Below the pieces are notes generated by a model. That model had not been told where the DNA came from and did no database searches. It saw only the letters and a list, made by a program, of their open reading frames with translations. Shown here one piece after another: positions 1 to 6,943 of a DNA stretch of 8,768 nucleotides. The DNA is from Clostridiales bacterium UBA1381 (GTDB lineage: Bacteria > Bacillota > Clostridia > UBA1381), in the NCBI GenBank assembly GCA_002305435.1, contig DBQZ01000029.1:8870-17637 (forward strand). The letters run 5' to 3'. Within the stretch, counting starts at the first letter, position 1, and each line of letters starts with the position of its first letter. Position numbers and translations under genes: made by a program.

Positions 1-750
1 GCCAAAATAGGCGAGGGATTTTTCAGCGTTATCGCCGGCCCCTGTTCGGTGGAAACTGAGGAACAGATAATAGAAGTCGCAGAGGATGTTAAACGGAGCG
101 GGGCTAAATTCCTGCGGGGCGGCGCTTTTAAACCCCGCACATCCCCCTACGCTTTCCAGGGGCTGCATAACGAGGGGCTTAAGCTGCTTTTAAAAGCAAA
201 ACAAGCTACCGGACTGCCGATTGTCACAGAGATAATGAATCCAAATCATCTCGATATGTTCAATGATGTGGATATTATCCAAGTCGGTGCAAGGAATATG
301 CAAAACTTCGAGCTTCTCAAAGAGCTTGGCCGCTGCAATAAGCCGATACTTTTAAAGCGGGGCTTGGCAAATACGATAGAGGAATGGGTTATGAGCGCAG
401 AATACATCATGTCTGAAGGCAATGAAAACGTGATATTCTGTGAACGAGGCATCCGCACATATGAAACGTTCTGCCGCAATACCCTCGACCTTTCGGCTAT
501 ACCGGCATTAAAATCCATATCACATCTGCCGGTAATCGTCGATCCCAGCCATGCAACGGGCTTGCCGTGGATGGTGGAACCGATGTCTAAAGCGGCTATT
601 GCCGCCGGAGCGGACGGGCTTATGATTGAGGTTCACAACGATCCGAAAAACGCCCTCTGCGATGGGGCGCAGTCGCTCACTCCCGAGCAGTTTGACAATG
701 TGATGGGTACGGTCCGCCGCTATGCGGAGTTTGAAGGAAAAGTTATCTGA
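1..750 (+). CDS. aroF: 3-deoxy-7-phosphoheptulonate (DAHP) synthase, 5'-truncated by the window edge
   Basis: Condenses phosphoenolpyruvate with erythrose 4-phosphate, the first step of the shikimate pathway to aromatic amino acids, in the cytoplasm. The frame is open from base 1, so the true start lies outside the window. The GTG at 49 is the internal Val of the GPCSVE motif, not a start. Of the 249 visible residues, recognisable motifs in order are IAGPCSVE (11-18), GGAFKPRTSPY, QVGARNMQNF, ILLKRG, CERGIRTYE, VDPSHATG and IEVHNDP followed by CDGAQSL. The Cys of GPC, His of DPSH, Glu of IEVH and Asp of CDGAQ match the four metal ligands of the family, so the barrel looks catalytically intact. 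The length fits the type I-beta (AroQ/KDO8P-synthase-like) enzymes of Firmicutes. Any N-terminal regulatory domain (ferredoxin-like or chorismate mutase) would be outside the window. It stops with TGA just before a convergent hairpin terminator. Confidence 0.95.
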   Translation, partial: AKIGEGFFSVIAGPCSVETEEQIIEVAEDVKRSGAKFLRGGAFKPRTSPYAFQGLHNEGLKLLLKAKQATGLPIVTEIMNPNHLDMFNDVDIIQVGARNMQNFELLKELGRCNKPILLKRGLANTIEEWVMSAEYIMSEGNENVIFCERGIRTYETFCRNTLDLSAIPALKSISHLPVIVDPSHATGLPWMVEPMSKAAIAAGADGLMIEVHNDPKNALCDGAQSLTPEQFDNVMGTVRRYAEFEGKVI

Positions 751-773
751 TCTTATGCGCACAAGATAAAAAT

Positions 774-810
774 AACGCCGGTATATTGCATACAGCAGTA
801 CACCGGCGTT
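774..810. terminator. Bidirectional intrinsic terminator between convergent aroF and agrB
   Basis: A near-perfect inverted repeat: arms AACGCCGGT (774-782) and ACCGGCGTT (802-810) pair fully. Pairing then continues inward (784-789 with 795-800) after one A/C mismatch at 783/801 and with one G-U pair, leaving a 5-nt loop at 790-794. On the + strand the 3' arm runs into TTTATTTT (809-816). On the - strand it runs into TTATTTTTATC (775 down to 765). Both strands therefore have a U-rich tail, as expected for a terminator shared by two converging genes. The - strand copy overlaps the stop codon of agrB (812-810), so part of the stem is formed by the end of that gene. Confidence 0.85.
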
Positions 811-1388
811 TATTTTGCCGCATATTTTTCTTTGATTTTCCCGGCTGCAACGAAAACCGCTTCGGCAGCCAGAGCAGCTGTCAGCAGCTTTTGCGCATAA
901 TCCGCCCCGCATATAAGGCAGACTATGTAAACTGCCACAGCGGCGCAGACGAGTATCCTCGCAATCCGTCCGAACACCTGCCTCTCTCTTTTGCCAAGCG
1001 GCTTATGTACCGCCTCTACCGGCGACAGCGCCAACAAAACCGCCGCCGATATTACCGCAGATACCGTATACCATATTTCGTTATACGGGCAGTATTTCAT
1101 AAACAAAAGCGCCAGCGGAGTCATAATGCAGGTCGAAAGCCAGCAGGCAAACGATGACTCAAAATGAAAGCCGCCGGTGTATTTTTTCAAAACTACATAC
1201 ACAAACCAGAAAAAGAACGTTTCCGCAGCCATACCCATAAGTATGCCTATCACGGCTGCGGCTGCCGTATTTGCAAGCATTGCCCATATAAGCTCCAGCC
1301 CGTATACGTATTCTTCGCTTTTTTCCTCTTCGCACATCCCCTGAGACACGGCGTAACGAACGAGCTTTTCCGAAATCCTATGAAACAT
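810..1388 (-). CDS. agrB: AgrB-like accessory gene regulator B, membrane cysteine endopeptidase
   Basis: AgrB proteins are polytopic membrane proteases that cut an AgrD propeptide and close its thiolactone or lactone ring to give a quorum-sensing peptide. The 192-residue product has the family signature TGGFHFESSFACW at 71-83. His75 and Cys82 keep the seven-residue separation of the catalytic pair in characterised AgrB, and PVEAVHKPLG follows at 123-132. Hydrophobic segments lie around 32-52, 57-68, 84-98, 105-121 and 143-160, with a charged C-terminal tail. I chose the ATG at 1388 (MFHRISEK) because it gives a normal AgrB N-terminus and is preceded by G-rich ribosome-binding sequence (GGGAGG at 1401-1406, GGTGGG at 1394-1399). 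The frame stays open upstream to 1487, but that stretch lies inside the kinase gene. It overlaps the kinase gene by 11 nt and ends in the shared terminator. No agrD-like ORF is seen beside it, so its substrate is unknown. Confidence 0.9.
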   Translation of the reverse strand: MFHRISEKLVRYAVSQGMCEEEKSEEYVYGLELIWAMLANTAAAAVIGILMGMAAETFFFWFVYVVLKKYTGGFHFESSFACWLSTCIMTPLALLFMKYCPYNEIWYTVSAVISAAVLLALSPVEAVHKPLGKRERQVFGRIARILVCAAVAVYIVCLICGADYAQKLLTAALAAEAVFVAAGKIKEKYAAK

Positions 1389-2688
1389 AGCTGCCCACCG
1401 CCTCCCGTCCGCATCGGGCGTTAAACACCACGGTGACATGGAACAACCGTCTCTGTTTATCATACGACCAGCTGAGCATGCCGTCATACTTTTCCAATGA
1501 CCGATAAACGCTCTTCATGCCTATGCCGTGCATCTTTTTATTCGCCTTGCTCGTTTTGAGCTTACCACCGACTGCCTGAGGCTGGGTATCAGCGCTATTT
1601 TCTATCTTTACCGCCGGAAAACTGCCGTTGACTCTGAAAATCGTCACATATATGTACGGCTCCTCCGAACGGCGGCAGGATTCTATCGCATTATCCAAGA
1701 GGTTTGCAAATATCGCCACCGTGTCCGCCTCCGATAAAAAGGCGAAATCCTCATACAGCGACTGTATCTGTATATGTATGTCATCGCTGCACTCTTTCGT
1801 TTTCTGCGAAAGGATTATGTTTAGGATAGTGTTGTTCGTGTACTTAACGTATGACAGCTTTTTCTGCTCTGCATACAGGTTGTTTAAATACTCAAGCGCC
1901 TTTTCCTTATCTACGCTCGACAACTCAGCCAATACACGCATCTGTTTGTTAAAGTCATGGTACATAATACGCATGGCTTCTTCCTGTTCCGATATTAGCT
2001 GCGCCTCCTGCAGGGCCAATTTATTTTTTGCACTCTCTTCCCTGCTTAATTCAAGCTCCCTGTTTCTTGCCCGCATATATTCATTAACCACAAACGCTAC
2101 TATATTTATCAGCAGAAGCATTGCACAGATAACCACCGATTGTATATACCCCATTTTCCCGTACAACATCAGCGTCAGACAGACAATCGTAGCTACGGGG
2201 ATTATCCCCATTATCAATACGGAATCCTCACCGCTCTTTTCCGATCTCTTTACAACTCGTTTAACAATCTGTTTCATAGCCAAAATCTCCGTGAAATAGA
2301 TCATTTTCCCTAAAATCGTAAGCGCCATTGATTGGTTGGGCAGCATATCGTTCGGAGACGTTACGCTGTAATTGTTGATAAAAACCGAAATGAGGACGTA
2401 TTCCCCCATTATGGACAGCATATCCAAAAGCAGGCTGTTTATTGCCGCCGTTTTCACTCCCGTATCATAGCAAAAGTAGAACAGCAGAAAATTCACGATA
2501 AAAAACGCTGTTACCGACAATATCGGCTGACCTACCATTGTAGCCAGCAATATTACTGCGTAGCCGGCAAAGGATATGGCTGTACTGTGTATAAAGCTTC
2601 TTCGGGGTGAGAACATTGTCGTGGCGTAATACACCATTATAATGTACTCGAACAGTATACCCATGAGCAGTCCTGCATCGCATCTCAT
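1378..2688 (-). CDS. AgrC-like sensor histidine kinase (GHKL family)
   Basis: A 436-residue membrane histidine kinase of the AgrC/peptide-pheromone class, expected to phosphorylate the LytTR regulator encoded just upstream. The N-terminal half (about 1-205) is strongly hydrophobic, with some six membrane segments and no large extracellular domain, as in AgrC-type peptide sensors. A charged, probably coiled-coil linker follows (206-240). His244 in YHDFNKQ is the likely phosphoacceptor. The N box is NLLDNAIES (329-337) and the G box HGIGMKSV (387-394), typical of HATPase_c_5 kinases, so it looks active. I chose the ATG at 2688 because it forms an ATGA overlap with the regulator's stop and has AGGTGG at 2695-2700, 6 nt away. 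Upstream in-frame ATGs (2706, 2793) lie inside the regulator gene. The signal sensed cannot be told from the sequence. An AgrD-derived peptide is inferred from agrB next door. Confidence 0.9.
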   Translation of the reverse strand: MRCDAGLLMGILFEYIIMVYYATTMFSPRRSFIHSTAISFAGYAVILLATMVGQPILSVTAFFIVNFLLFYFCYDTGVKTAAINSLLLDMLSIMGEYVLISVFINNYSVTSPNDMLPNQSMALTILGKMIYFTEILAMKQIVKRVVKRSEKSGEDSVLIMGIIPVATIVCLTLMLYGKMGYIQSVVICAMLLLINIVAFVVNEYMRARNRELELSREESAKNKLALQEAQLISEQEEAMRIMYHDFNKQMRVLAELSSVDKEKALEYLNNLYAEQKKLSYVKYTNNTILNIILSQKTKECSDDIHIQIQSLYEDFAFLSEADTVAIFANLLDNAIESCRRSEEPYIYVTIFRVNGSFPAVKIENSADTQPQAVGGKLKTSKANKKMHGIGMKSVYRSLEKYDGMLSWSYDKQRRLFHVTVVFNARCGREAVGSYVS

Positions 2689-3395
2689 ATCGTGCCACCT
2701 ACCCATTCGGTAAATTTCTCCTTGAATTTCTGCACCTTCCTGCGGGAGCTTTCGACATAATATTTTTTGTCCCCGTATGCACATACAACGCAATCCTGAG
2801 TAACGTCAACGACGTATCTCATATTCACGCAGTAGCTTGCGTGGACTTCGCAGAATTCCTTGTTTTCCAGAGCTTCCTTTATCCCCTTAAAGGGTTCCCT
2901 CGTTTCTATTGTACCTGCTGCAGTGACTATATGGCTCATCCTATTTTCCGTGTACGCATATATGATATTGTCCACTAAAATATGCGTACGCTTCTTGTTG
3001 ACTGTAACGGTCAAAAAACGCTTGCGCTGGCTCAGCTCCTTTATCGCCGATTCTATCCCGTATACGACCTTTTTCCTTTTAATCGGTTTTGACCAAAACC
3101 TGAACACGTGCTTATTAAAAGCCTCGTCTATGTAATTGTTATAATCGGTCGCCATAAAGATAAGGCTTTCACTGTTTCTTCTGTGTATCAGCTCCGCCGC
3201 CTGCAGCCCGTTCATGCCGCCCATTTCCACATCAAGGAAAATCATGTCGTATGACAGCTCTGATGATAAAAGCCCTTCTGCCGAGCTGAAAGTATCAATT
3301 GTGAATTCCACTCCCAATTCCTCACAGACATCCCTCACCATATCGGTCTCCGACTGCAAATCATGCCGGTCATCATCGCAAACTGCAATTTTCAA
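2685..3395 (-). CDS. LytTR-family response regulator (AgrA/VirR-like)
   Basis: A 236-residue two-component response regulator, presumed partner of the adjacent kinase. The receiver domain spans about 1-120, with the acidic cluster CDDD (Asp7-Asp9), phosphoacceptor Asp55 in FLDVEM, Thr83 in MATDY and Lys103 in FWSKP. All key phosphorylation residues are present. From about 125 to 232 comes a LytTR DNA-binding domain, with ILVDNIIYAY near its start and EVHASYCVNMRYV further on; this class binds direct repeats upstream of its target promoters. The start is TTG: KIAVCDDD follows at once as in receiver domains, there is no nearby in-frame ATG, and GGAGGG sits 6 nt upstream. The stop TGA overlaps the kinase ATG by 4 nt, a sign of translational coupling. 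The order regulator-kinase-agrB reverses the well-known agrBDCA order. I saw no convincing LytTR binding repeat in the 44 nt before the gene. Confidence 0.93.
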   Translation of the reverse strand: MKIAVCDDDRHDLQSETDMVRDVCEELGVEFTIDTFSSAEGLLSSELSYDMIFLDVEMGGMNGLQAAELIHRRNSESLIFMATDYNNYIDEAFNKHVFRFWSKPIKRKKVVYGIESAIKELSQRKRFLTVTVNKKRTHILVDNIIYAYTENRMSHIVTAAGTIETREPFKGIKEALENKEFCEVHASYCVNMRYVVDVTQDCVVCAYGDKKYYVESSRRKVQKFKEKFTEWVGGTI

Positions 3396-3401
3396 AAGTA
3401 T

Positions 3402-3416
3402 CCCTCCATACCTCCC
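3402..3416 (-). promoter_or_regulatory. Tandem Shine-Dalgarno sequences deciding the TTG start of the response regulator
   Basis: Read on the - strand, GGGAGG (3416-3411) is followed by TAT and a second GGAGGG (3407-3402), then six bases and the TTG at 3395. The second copy has ideal spacing and supports TTG as the start. The first would be too far away unless the intervening bases fold. The whole 44-nt gap 3396-3439 holds only this and a weak CCCG/CGGG hairpin around the aaataaa loop, without a U tract. I see no promoter in it. Confidence 0.6.
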
Positions 3417-3439
3417 TACCCGTTTATTTCGGGCGTCTG

Positions 3440-4093
3440 TCAGCGCTTGCCGCTCCCTTTTGATAAGAGGCAGCTTCTGTGCGCTGTAAAAAACGATACC
3501 GTAAAACCCTCGCTGTACTTCTCCATAGCCGCCACCAGAGTTTCCGCTTTCAGGTTTGCATTATTCCCCGCCGCAAGCTCGGCCTCAAGTTTTAAGTATC
3601 CCGGCTCTTTTTGTATAACGGAAAGTTCTTTTATCATAGGCCTTATATCCGTATCCTTTACGCCGCTTTTCGTTTTCTTCGGGACTGTAAGCTCCTTTTT
3701 TGCGAGGAACGCTTCCGCATCAAACTCACCCTCTGCTTCAAGCTCTATGATATACCTTGCCCTGTCTATCGACGCAAAGTCGGGCCGGCGCTCCCCAATG
3801 CACTCGGCAGCCTTTATCGAAAATCCCGGCGGCAAAACTCTGTTCAGCCTGTCCTTTACCTCCTCCGGGGATATTCCGCCCTCGATACCTATGCTCAAAA
3901 GCTCACCATCAGCCGTCATTCCCACCGGAAGCGGACAGGCTACAGTCATCACCGGATGCGGATTAAAACCGCATGAAAACGTCATCTCAAGCCCCGACCG
4001 TCTTACAGCACGGTGGAACATCCTCACAAAATCAAGGTGGGAGATGTATTTTACCCGTTCATCACGGGAATATTTCAGAACATAATTACTCAT
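3440..4093 (-). CDS. DUF2344 / TIGR03936-type radical SAM-linked protein
   Basis: A 217-residue protein of the family found beside, or fused to the C-terminus of, TIGR03960-type radical SAM proteins. Its biochemical role is not known to me. The N-terminal family signature is clear: LKYSRDERVKYISHLDFVR (6-24), RAVRRSGL (28-35) and the highly conserved SCGFNPHP (40-47). The chain continues with short beta/alpha-like segments and no membrane segment or signal peptide, so it should be cytoplasmic. The ATG at 4093 is chosen because MSNYVLKYSRDERVKYISHLD matches the usual N-terminus, it overlaps the radical SAM stop by 8 nt, and a G-rich stretch lies just upstream. The open frame back to 4189 is inside the radical SAM gene. 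In many clostridia the next gene is a ribonuclease E/G followed by rplU. Here an Agr cassette follows instead after 44 nt. Confidence 0.88.
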   Translation of the reverse strand: MSNYVLKYSRDERVKYISHLDFVRMFHRAVRRSGLEMTFSCGFNPHPVMTVACPLPVGMTADGELLSIGIEGGISPEEVKDRLNRVLPPGFSIKAAECIGERRPDFASIDRARYIIELEAEGEFDAEAFLAKKELTVPKKTKSGVKDTDIRPMIKELSVIQKEPGYLKLEAELAAGNNANLKAETLVAAMEKYSEGFTVSFFTAHRSCLLSKGSGKR

Positions 4094-5930
4094 AGCAAAC
4101 CCCCGCACCAAATGAATTGGCTCCGCAGCCGGCGCACTGCTCACGACAGTTTTTCGTTGTAACCCCGGCCTTTGCCTTTTCATTCTCACGTATCAAAAAC
4201 TCTTTTGTCACCCCTACATCTATGTGATCCCACGGCAGAACCTCGTCATAGCTCCGCTCTCTTGCCGCATAAAAATCCGGGTCTATGCCACATTCCTCGA
4301 ACGCTTCCATCCATTTATCAAACAGGAACTGTTCATCCCAGCTGTCGAATTTGCAGCCCTTTTCCACCGCACGGATAATAACGTCGCAGAGCCGTCTGTC
4401 TCCTCTTGCAAATACGCCCTCGAGATAGCTTGTATGGTTATCATGGTATATATACCGTATCTTGCGGTCACGGATATGGGTTTTTACCTCATGCTGCTTT
4501 TCCACAAGGGTTTTGCGGCTGTCCTGAGGCGCCCACTGAAATGCCGTAAACGGTTTCGGCACAAAGCTTGAAGTGCTGACCGTAATGTTTATATTCCGCG
4601 CCCGCTCCTCCTTTGGTATGCCGTAATATACGCCGACTATTTTCTGCGCCAGGGCGGCTATGCCCCGCACATCATCCATCGTTTCCGTCGGCAGCCCTAT
4701 CATGAAATACAGCTTAACGTTCGTCCAGCCGCCCCGGAACAAAAGCTCCGTGGATGATAATATATCCTCCTCTGTTATATTCTTGTTGATAACGTCTCTG
4801 AGCCTCTGTGTTCCGGCTTCCGGAGCAAAGGTTATACCCGATTTCCTCACCTTCTGCACCCTGTCCATAAGCTCGAGCGAAAAATTATCTATCCTCAATG
4901 ACGGCAGCGATAAGCCGATTTTCTTCTCCTCGGTTATAGCCAGAAGCCCCTCGGTAAGCTCTGCAAGCCCCGTATAATCGCTCGTACTTAAAGAACAGAG
5001 CGATATTTCATCATAGCCGCTTGAGGAAAGCAGTTTATCGGCAAGTTTTACAAGAGTTTCCGGCTTTCTTTCTCTCACCGGACGGTAGATATACCCCGCC
5101 TGGCAGAAACGGCAGCCACGGATGCAGCCTCGGAACACCTCAAGCATCACACGGTCATGGACAGTTTCGCCAAAGGGAACGATTATCTTCTCAGGGGCGT
5201 ACGTACTGTCGAAATCCTTCATTATGCGTTTTCTGACACGCTTCCCTGCTGCCGGATTATTCGTTCTTATCTCCTTTACCCGTCCGTCCTCGTAATATTC
5301 CACATCGTAGAATGACGGCACGTATACGCCCTCTATATCTGCTATTTTCTCCAGATATTCCTGCCTGCTCTGGCTGCCGCTGTCTTTCCATTCCACGTAA
5401 GCATCAACGACCTCGCCTATGAGCTCCTCGCCCTCGCCAAGCATGAAGAAATCCACAACCGGCGCTATCGGCTCAGCATTGTAGGCGCAGGGGCCGCCGG
5501 CACAGACGAACGGATCCCCTGCCTTTCTATCTTCGCTTTTTAGCGGCACACCGGCAAGATTCAGCATATTTATAATGTTTGAATAACTAAGCTCATACTG
5601 CAGCGTAAAGCCGAGCATATCAAAATGCTTGACCTCCTGCTGTGATTCCAATGCAAAAAGGCCGATACCGGCAAGACGCATCTCCCGCTCCATATCGACC
5701 CAAGGTGCGAATACTCTCTCGCACCATGTGTCCTCCCTTTCGTTAAGAACGGAATACAGTATTTTTATACCCAGATGCGACATCGCTATCTCATATGTAT
5801 CCGGGAAACAGAAGCCAAACCTCACCTTGACCTCTGCCGGATCCTTTATCACCGAATTAAGCTCGCCGCCGGTATACCTTGTCGGTTTCTGTACCCGCGA
5901 CAGCAATTTATCCTTTGCATTAAAGCTCAT
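4086..5930 (-). CDS. B12-binding-type radical SAM protein (TIGR03960 family)
   Basis: A 614-residue radical SAM enzyme of unassigned function, partner of the downstream DUF2344 protein. The N-terminal part (about 20-230) resembles the B12-binding-like region of the family, with FPDTYEIAMSHLGIKIL (42-58), GGPCAYNAEP (145-154) and MLGEGEE (163-169). The radical SAM core carries the [4Fe-4S] motif CIRGCRFC at Cys269, Cys273 and Cys276, followed by QAGYIYRP, and later FAPEAGTQRLR and KLYFMIGLP. The extreme C-terminus has another cysteine group, Cys595, Cys599, Cys602 and Cys612, with the same C-x3-C-x2-C spacing, perhaps for a second cluster or a metal. The ATG at 5930 is preferred over 5936 and 5957 because GGAGG (5937-5941) lies exactly 6 nt before it. 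It overlaps the ytfJ stop by 11 nt. Whether cobalamin is really bound is not shown by the sequence. Confidence 0.9.
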   Translation of the reverse strand: MSFNAKDKLLSRVQKPTRYTGGELNSVIKDPAEVKVRFGFCFPDTYEIAMSHLGIKILYSVLNEREDTWCERVFAPWVDMEREMRLAGIGLFALESQQEVKHFDMLGFTLQYELSYSNIINMLNLAGVPLKSEDRKAGDPFVCAGGPCAYNAEPIAPVVDFFMLGEGEELIGEVVDAYVEWKDSGSQSRQEYLEKIADIEGVYVPSFYDVEYYEDGRVKEIRTNNPAAGKRVRKRIMKDFDSTYAPEKIIVPFGETVHDRVMLEVFRGCIRGCRFCQAGYIYRPVRERKPETLVKLADKLLSSSGYDEISLCSLSTSDYTGLAELTEGLLAITEEKKIGLSLPSLRIDNFSLELMDRVQKVRKSGITFAPEAGTQRLRDVINKNITEEDILSSTELLFRGGWTNVKLYFMIGLPTETMDDVRGIAALAQKIVGVYYGIPKEERARNINITVSTSSFVPKPFTAFQWAPQDSRKTLVEKQHEVKTHIRDRKIRYIYHDNHTSYLEGVFARGDRRLCDVIIRAVEKGCKFDSWDEQFLFDKWMEAFEECGIDPDFYAARERSYDEVLPWDHIDVGVTKEFLIRENEKAKAGVTTKNCREQCAGCGANSFGAGVCYE

Positions 5931-6330
5931 TATCATCCTCCGTCTTTTTTTCAGCACGTCCCATTATCGCCTTATTCAGCTTGTCAATAAGCTCCGGCGC
6001 CATGTCAACCAGCTTATCAAGCGGTGACTGCTTGTCTGTTGCCAAGGGCAGCAGCCTTACGTTGCCGTTATTTATCACCAAAAACGCCATCGGCACTACC
6101 TTTGCACCGCCGCCACCGCCTCCGCCGAACATCGGCGACGAGGGGGTATCTTTATCCTTCGTCCCAAACTCCGAACCGCCTGCGCCTATCCCAAAGCTCA
6201 GCCTTGATATTGGGATTATAAGCGTATCCTGCGGCATCTTTATCGGCTCGCCAACGACTGTTTTCACGTCCATTACCGTTTTTATATTCCCCATAAGTGA
6301 TTCTATAAGGGCTGTAAGTGAATTATCCAT
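5920..6330 (-). CDS. ytfJ: GerW family sporulation protein YtfJ
   Basis: YtfJ (GerW) is a spore protein needed for normal germination in Bacillus subtilis, and the family is a good marker of endospore formers. The 136-residue product has the typical build: an N-terminal segment with IESLMGNIKTVMDVKTVVGEPI (9-30), then TLIIPISRLSFGIGAGGSEFG (36-56), a run of seven glycines after SSPMF (69-75), and AFLVINNGNVRLLPL (82-96). A charged tail closes it. The glycine runs are normal for the family and not a sign of a low-complexity expansion. The start at 6330 (MDNSLTALIE) is chosen because AAAGG lies 9 nt upstream. The ATG at 6339 would have its Shine-Dalgarno directly adjacent. It overlaps the DUF2953 gene by 8 nt and the radical SAM gene by 11 nt, so it is part of the same operon. 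Confidence 0.93.
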   Translation of the reverse strand: MDNSLTALIESLMGNIKTVMDVKTVVGEPIKMPQDTLIIPISRLSFGIGAGGSEFGTKDKDTPSSPMFGGGGGGGAKVVPMAFLVINNGNVRLLPLATDKQSPLDKLVDMAPELIDKLNKAIMGRAEKKTEDDNEL

Positions 6331-6943
6331 TCTCCTCATCCTTTCTCTTTGAAAGTTTAGTGTATTTTACTGCTATTATTAAAATCCTTGCGCCTATGTT
6401 AATAATATGCACTATCCTCGTCCTCAATATACATAAAAACCGTATATTCACTTTTTTATTGTCAAAATCCGGCGTTATGCGTATATTCCATGCGGATACT
6501 GTCATATGGCGGCATACGGCAGACAAGCCCGAATATACAGCCCCATTCAAAAATCCGTTAAGCATACCCGTATCCATCGGATCGTCAAGGCCGTAATCAA
6601 TCTCAAGCTCTATATTTTTTATCCGCACACCTCGGCGCAGAAGGAAGCGCCACAGCTTTCCTGCAGGCGTTCTCAAGCCTTCCCATAAATTCTTTATTTC
6701 ACCCAATCCCGGCAGTAAGCTCCCGCTCTCCTCTTCGGGCTCATCCTCAGCCGGAGCTTCTTCCTTTTTTTCTTCTTTCTTTTTCCGGGGCAGTTTAAGC
6801 CGTATTCCGGCGATCTTTATGAAAAACTCCCCGCCGCCCTCGTTTTCGATATACCACAGCTCCGCTGCAGAATCGACCGGCAAGAGCAGGATCACCGCTA
6901 TCACCGCCGCAACAGCTGCGCATATGATAAAACCCATATTCAT
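6323..6943 (-). CDS. DUF2953 domain-containing membrane-anchored protein
   Basis: A 206-residue protein of the DUF2953 family, regularly found just before ytfJ in clostridia and thought to be linked to sporulation by context only. Residues 4-22 form one hydrophobic N-terminal membrane segment (or uncleaved signal). They are followed by a short beta-rich stretch with ELWYIENEGGGEFFIKIAGI (28-47) and a highly charged Lys/Glu/Pro linker (about 53-73). The C-terminal domain carries IKNIELEIDYGLDDPMDTGM (108-127), the family's best conserved part, and NIRITPDFDNKKVNI (153-167). A second hydrophobic stretch near the C-terminus (about 179-192) may be a membrane-associated helix. I take the ATG at 6943 because it makes a 4-nt ATGA overlap with scpB. 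The ATG at 6937 is equally reasonable, with GGAGAAGG upstream of both. No catalytic motif is visible. Confidence 0.82.
   Translation of the reverse strand: MNMGFIICAAVAAVIAVILLLPVDSAAELWYIENEGGGEFFIKIAGIRLKLPRKKKEEKKEEAPAEDEPEEESGSLLPGLGEIKNLWEGLRTPAGKLWRFLLRRGVRIKNIELEIDYGLDDPMDTGMLNGFLNGAVYSGLSAVCRHMTVSAWNIRITPDFDNKKVNIRFLCILRTRIVHIINIGARILIIAVKYTKLSKRKDEENG

Noticed and set aside
49..51. GTG at 49 as the start of the DAHP synthase.
   Set aside because: The frame is open to base 1 and the GTG encodes the Val of the conserved GPCSVE motif, so the gene starts outside the window.
753..791. A 12-codon - strand ORF starting ATG at 791 (product MQYTGVIFILCA), in frame just after agrB, considered as an agrD remnant or signal peptide gene.
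   Set aside because: Too short for an AgrD, has no leader plus acidic C-terminal tail, no ribosome binding site, and falls entirely within the terminator hairpin and its tail.
520..912. A 130-codon - strand open frame across the aroF end and agrB end.
   Set aside because: It is the reverse-strand shadow of aroF and an alternative frame of agrB, crosses the terminator, has no recognisable domain, and its composition (Arg- and Cys-rich) is typical of out-of-frame translation.
3419..3439. Possible terminator hairpin (CCCG/CGGG with aaataaa loop) between DUF2344 and the response regulator.
   Set aside because: The stem is only 4-5 pairs and no U tract follows, so it is too weak to call.
6105..6127. 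Run of GGN codons in ytfJ, considered as an unstable repeat.
   Set aside because: The codons are mixed (GGC, GGA, GGT) and glycine runs at this place are usual in the YtfJ family.
5981..6352. A 123-codon + strand ORF with a proline run opposite ytfJ.
   Set aside because: The proline run is merely the complement of the glycine codons of YtfJ, and the - strand gene is a clear family member.
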